Shown here in pieces: positions 60,941 through 64,000 of a DNA stretch of 64,000 nt (position 1 is its first letter; each line of letters opens with the position of its first letter). The position numbers and the translations under genes were made by a program. The notes beneath the pieces were generated by a model. That model was given only the letters and a program-made list of their open reading frames with translations. It ran no database searches and was not told the DNA's origin. The stretch lies in the NCBI GenBank assembly GCA_041402125.1, contig JAWKSY010000004.1:124001-188000 (forward strand), given 5' to 3'. Source of the stretch: JAWKSY01 sp041402125 (GTDB lineage: Bacteria; Planctomycetota; GCA-002687715; DRQF01).

Positions 60941-61753
60941 TCAGGAGGACGGAGACGCGAAGGAGAAGACCCCCTCCGGAAGCGGCAGCCTCAGACCGTC
61001 GACGGCGAGGCGACATCCCGGCGGCAGACCGCGCTCGACCGTCTCGTGGTCGACCTCGTGCCCCATGTGGATGAACCAGGTCTCGGGGTCGCCGAGGGCC
61101 GCCCGCAGGGCGAGGCTCTCCTCGAGGGACAGGTGGGTCGGATGCGGCGGTTCCACCCGCAGCATGTCGAGCGCGAGCCAACGGAGGCCGGCGAGCGCGG
61201 CGAGCTCCGTCGGCGCGATGCCCTTCAGATCCGTGATCCAGGCGAAATCCCCGAAGCGGAGGGCGAGCGAGCCCATCGCACCGTGTTCGGTGCGCAGCGG
61301 GAGCAGTTCCACGCCGGGGAGGATCTCCTGGCGCACGCCGGGCCGGAGCTCGCGGAGCGCGAGCCAGGGGAGCCCGGGTCGCTTCCGTTCGGTCGAGAAG
61401 ACGTAGGGGAACATCTCGCGCAGCGTGTCTCCCGTGACACGGTCGCAGTGGACGGGGAGCGCCTCGTCCCGGGAGAGACTCAGGGGGCGCAGGTCGTCCA
61501 GGCCGAGGATGTGATCCGCGTGCGCGTGCGTCACGACGACGGCATCGAGCGCATCGATCCCCTCGCGGAGCGCCTGGGCGCGGAAGTCCGGCGACGGGTC
61601 GACGAGCAGGCGGCGACCGGCGTGCTCGAGGAGCGCGGAACAGCGCAGTCGACGGTTGCGGGGATCGGTCGATCGGCAGACGGCGCAGCCGCAGCCGAGC
61701 ATGGGCACGCCGAACGAGGTCCCCGTGCCGAGGAAGACCACGCGGTCACTCAT
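60941..61753 (-). CDS. PhnP-like metallo-beta-lactamase-fold hydrolase
   Basis: ATG at 61753 with GAGGGCGAG nearby; 270 residues. The start VFLGTGTSFGVPMLGCGCAV with CRSTDPRNRRLRCSALLE is the family's opening, with Cys residues as in PhnP. The metal site THAHADHILGLDDL lies near residue 75; a later Asp (AWITDLKG) and His (IHMGHEVDHETV) complete it. PhnP cleaves cyclic phosphodiesters; related proteins include lipoyl- or phosphodiester hydrolases of unclear substrate, so the assignment stays at family level. Confidence 0.8.
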   Translation of the reverse strand: MSDRVVFLGTGTSFGVPMLGCGCAVCRSTDPRNRRLRCSALLEHAGRRLLVDPSPDFRAQALREGIDALDAVVVTHAHADHILGLDDLRPLSLSRDEALPVHCDRVTGDTLREMFPYVFSTERKRPGLPWLALRELRPGVRQEILPGVELLPLRTEHGAMGSLALRFGDFAWITDLKGIAPTELAALAGLRWLALDMLRVEPPHPTHLSLEESLALRAALGDPETWFIHMGHEVDHETVERGLPPGCRLAVDGLRLPLPEGVFSFASPSS

Positions 61754-61933
61754 CGCTCGCCCTCGCGATCGGATATCTCAAAAGTCGGCACTCCCTAGCC
61801 TCAGCGCATGGAAGCCCCACATCCACAAGCGTTTCCATTTGCCACGTCAACTCACGACCCTATTCTCGCCGAAGAAGAACCCGGGAAGGGTACGCGGCCG
61901 GGCGGCCGCGTGGCCACGTGGAAAGGGGATCCC

Positions 61934-62422
61934 TTGCGTCACGCCATCGCACTCGCCGTCTGTCTGGCGGCGATCTGGATCGGATGGTCCGGCCACTTCG
62001 AGCCGCTCCTGCTCACCTTCGGGGCGATCTCGGTCGGCCTGGTGCTCTACGTCTCGATGCGCATGAAGATCGTCGACGCGGACGGCAACCTGCTGGTCCT
62101 GGCGGGCCGCATGGCGCGATTCGCCCCCTACCTCGTCTCGAAGATCTTCCGCGCGAACCTCGACGTCGCCCGGATCATCCTCTCGCCGAGAATGCCGATC
62201 TCCCCCCGGATGGTCCGCGTCCGGACGCTGCAGGAGACGGATCTCGCCCGCACGATCTACGCCAACTCGGTGACCCTCACGCCCGGCACGGTGACCGTCG
62301 CCGTCGAGGACCCCGACATCATCGTCCACGCGATCACCGAGGAGAACGCCAAGGCCTTCGAGGCGGGTCGCATGAACCGCAAGGTCGCCTGGTGCTTCGA
62401 GGACCGGAGGATTCCCGGATGA
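61934..62422 (+). CDS. mnhE: Na+/H+ antiporter subunit E (MnhE/MrpE)
   Basis: I choose the TTG at 61934, because AAAGGGGAT precedes it and the resulting 162 residues fit the family (a longer frame starts at 61808). Two membrane helices at the N-terminus (AIALAVCLAAIWIGWSGHF, LLTFGAISVGLVLYVS) precede the conserved LARTIYANSVTLTPGTVTVA and HAITEE. MnhE is a small subunit of the multi-subunit Mrp antiporter, which exports Na+ for H+. It starts an operon in which all following genes overlap. Confidence 0.88.
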   Translation: MRHAIALAVCLAAIWIGWSGHFEPLLLTFGAISVGLVLYVSMRMKIVDADGNLLVLAGRMARFAPYLVSKIFRANLDVARIILSPRMPISPRMVRVRTLQETDLARTIYANSVTLTPGTVTVAVEDPDIIVHAITEENAKAFEAGRMNRKVAWCFEDRRIPG

Positions 62423-62697
62423 GCGGGATCGTCATCGCGTGCCTCGCCCTCGGCATGGCGCTCGCCCTCGTGCGGGCCGCGCGGAGGCCGACCGTCTTCG
62501 ACCGGATCCTGGCCGTCAACGCCTTCGGGACGCTCACGGTCCTCCTGATCACGGTGATGTCCGAGGCGATGGGTCGGATCGACTTCCTCGACCTCGCCCT
62601 CGTCTACGCACTCATGAACTTCATCGGCGTCATCGCGATCCTCCGCTTCGCGAAGTACGGCTTCTTCGCCGGGAGCGCGCCGGAGGATCCCCACTGA
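62419..62697 (+). CDS. mnhF: Na+/H+ antiporter subunit F (MnhF/MrpF)
   Basis: ATG at 62419 overlaps the mnhE stop (ATGA). 92 residues, three membrane helices (IVIACLALGMALALVRAA, FGTLTVLLITVMSE, LALVYALMNFIGVIAILRFA), with RRPTVFDRILAVN between the first two as in the family. It acts in the membrane with the other Mrp subunits. Confidence 0.9.
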   Translation: MSGIVIACLALGMALALVRAARRPTVFDRILAVNAFGTLTVLLITVMSEAMGRIDFLDLALVYALMNFIGVIAILRFAKYGFFAGSAPEDPH

Positions 62698-63027
62698 TGG
62701 AACTCATCCGCGAGATCGCGGCCGACGGTCTCATGTGCGTCGGCTGCCTCTTCGTCCTGATCGGGGCGCTCGGCATCGTCCGGCTCCCCGATTTCTTCAC
62801 GCGCATGCACGCGGCGGGAATGATCGACACGCTCGGGGCCTACCTCGTGGTGTCGGGCATCGCCCTCCGCGTCGAGGTGGGATCTGGCGCTCGTCAAGCT
62901 GGTGTCGATCCTCTTCCTCTTCGCGATCTCGGGCTCGACGGCCGCCCACGCGCTGGCCCGCGCCGCTCTCGCGACTTCGCTCGTCCCCCGCGACGAGAAC
63001 GGGGAGGACCTGCCATCGAATCCGTGA
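62697..63027 (+). CDS. mnhG: Na+/H+ antiporter subunit G (MnhG/MrpG), frameshift as read
   Basis: ATG at 62697 overlaps the mnhF stop (TGATG). The first 60 residues are typical (CLFVLIGALGIVRLPDFFTR, MHAAGMIDTLGAYLVV). At about 62878 the frame changes, and WDLALVKLVSILFLFAISGS and TAAHALARAAL follow in another frame, ending at TGA 63025. The whole fits a 110-residue, three-helix MnhG. A single indel accounts for it; a sequence error is the likely cause. Confidence 0.85.
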
Positions 63028-63584
63028 CCGCCTTCATCGTCGAGCGCGCCGACCTCTTCATCCTCGGCCTGCTCGTCGCGACCGCCCTCGTCATCGTCCG
63101 CGCCCGGAGCCTCTGGGCCGCGGTCATGCTGACCGGCGCCTACAGCTTCCTCAGCGCGAGCTGGATGATGCTCCTCGACGCGCCCGACGTCGCCTTCACC
63201 GAGGCATCCGTCGGAGCCGGCGTGGCCACCGTCCTCATGCTGGGCACCCTCTCGCTGGTCGGCGGCAACACCCGCGGCGGCAAGAACCGCCCCCTGCTGC
63301 CGCTCGCCGTCGTCACGCTCACCGGCGCCGCCCTGATCTACGGGACGCTGGACCTTCCCCGCCACGGCGACCCCGACGCGATCATCCACCGCTACCCCGA
63401 CCCGAGCTACGTCGAGGTCACGGAGAAGGACGTCCAGATCCCGAACGTGGTGACGGCGGTGCTCGCCAGCTACCGAGGCTACGACACGCTCGGCGAGACG
63501 ACGGTGGTCTTCACCGCCGCCGTCGCCGTGCTCCTGCTCCTCCGCGCCCGTCGGCCCGAGGACGAGGGGGAGACCGGCGCATGA
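63024..63584 (+). CDS. DUF4040 (MbhD/E-like) antiporter subunit
   Basis: GTG start at 63024, overlapping the mnhG stop by GTGA. 186 residues with membrane helices at about 10-27, 33-52, 60-80, 88-105 and 155-172. SFLSASWMMLLDAPDVAFTE followed by ASVGAGVATVLML is the DUF4040 signature, seen in Mbh-type hydrogenase and Mrp clusters and equivalent to the C-terminal part of MnhA. The remainder resembles MbhE. Separate D/E-like subunits before MnhB are found in the Mbh/Mrp group of archaea and several bacteria. Confidence 0.8.
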   Translation: MTAFIVERADLFILGLLVATALVIVRARSLWAAVMLTGAYSFLSASWMMLLDAPDVAFTEASVGAGVATVLMLGTLSLVGGNTRGGKNRPLLPLAVVTLTGAALIYGTLDLPRHGDPDAIIHRYPDPSYVEVTEKDVQIPNVVTAVLASYRGYDTLGETTVVFTAAVAVLLLLRARRPEDEGETGA

Positions 63585-64000
63585 GCATGAAGCACCACAC
63601 GATCCTCCGACTCGTCGGCGGAAAGCTCTTCATCCCCTACATCCTGCTCTTCGGCCTCTACGTCCAGTTCCACGGCGACTTCGGCCCCGGCGGCGGATTC
63701 CAGGCCGGCGTCATCTTCGCCGCGGCGATCGTGCTCTACGCACTGGTCTTCGGCCTGGACGCGGCCAAGCAGGCGATGCCGCCGATCGCGGTCGAGACGA
63801 TGATCCCGCTCGGCGTCCTCATGTTCGCCGGGACCGGCGTGGCCTGCATGCTCGCGGGGGGCAACTTCCTCGAGTACGGCGTGCTCTCACACGACCCCGT
63901 CCACGGCCAGCACCTCGGCATCCTGATCGTCGAGCTCGGCGTCGGCGTGACCGTCAACGCGGTGATGATCGCGATCTTCTACGCCTTCGCCTCGCGGGGA
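63581..64000 (+). CDS. mnhB: Na+/H+ antiporter subunit B (MnhB/MrpB), truncated by the window end
   Basis: ATG at 63581 overlaps the previous stop (ATGA). The 140 residues visible carry the MnhB pattern: FIPYILLFGLYVQFHGDFGP followed by GGGFQAGVIFAAAIVLYA, and later membrane helices (VETMIPLGVLMFAGTGVACM, LGILIVELGVGVTVNAVMIA). Only a few residues can be missing at the C-terminus. Subunits C and D should follow outside the window. Confidence 0.9.
   Translation, partial: MSMKHHTILRLVGGKLFIPYILLFGLYVQFHGDFGPGGGFQAGVIFAAAIVLYALVFGLDAAKQAMPPIAVETMIPLGVLMFAGTGVACMLAGGNFLEYGVLSHDPVHGQHLGILIVELGVGVTVNAVMIAIFYAFASRG

Overview
This is about 64 kb of high-GC bacterial chromosome, most likely from a deep-branching member of the Planctomycetota. 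Three things point there: the 16S gene (minus strand, ending near 58194) reads GTCCCTTAACGAGCGAAACC and GCGTGGATTAGGCATGCAAG, both typical of that phylum; the integrase at 8.7-9.9 kb belongs to a recombinase family common in planctomycetes; and there are several large secreted or repeat-rich proteins with planctomycete-like layout. The rRNA genes are linked (16S, tRNA-Ile, tRNA-Ala, 23S, 5S), which many planctomycetes lack, so the class is not determined.

Region 1 (1 to about 10 kb) is an accessory island lying against the 3' end of a tRNA-Val(CAC) gene. It holds a possible phage head-morphogenesis protein, a membrane protein, an IS21 istA remnant, about 2.4 kb of gene-poor decayed DNA with an 18-G tract, and then a cluster of putative defence genes: an AbiJ-like protein with a nuclease tail, a zinc ribbon, a PD-(D/E)xK-type nuclease and a small partner. 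The cluster lies between two 20-bp direct repeats (19 of 20 identical), one of which is next to a broken tyrosine recombinase.

Region 2 (10 to 31 kb) is core-like. It has an AlbA_2 protein, a large secreted protein, two SIS-domain proteins with a galactokinase, tRNA-Ala(CGC), trmL, a DUF2270 membrane protein, slyX, elbB, an ECF sigma factor, leucine dehydrogenase, a DinG-type helicase, rsfS, a membrane pyrophosphatase and a three-gene ABC export cluster.

Region 3 (31 to 46 kb) is rich in DNA repair and SOS genes: uvrB-uvrC with a 1-nt overlap, and lexA preceded by a 24-codon hydrophobic ORF. It also has a DUF1573 lipoprotein, a proline/arginine-repeat and tyrosine-rich exported protein, two related membrane proteins in tandem, hflX and nadB. 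Two long palindromic elements, one with a 53-bp tandem repeat, lie in convergent gaps.

Region 4 (46.6 to 64 kb) has a roughly 1,990-codon alpha-2-macroglobulin, an ALDH7-type dehydrogenase, the rRNA operon, nnrE, a PhnP-like hydrolase and the start of an Mrp/Mnh antiporter operon (E-F-G-DUF4040-B) that runs off the end.

Caution: several conserved genes (SIS2, galK, hppA, A2M, mnhG) carry frameshifts, and the 16S gene has indels at positions that are otherwise universal. Much of this is probably consensus error, so apparent pseudogenes should be read with that in mind.
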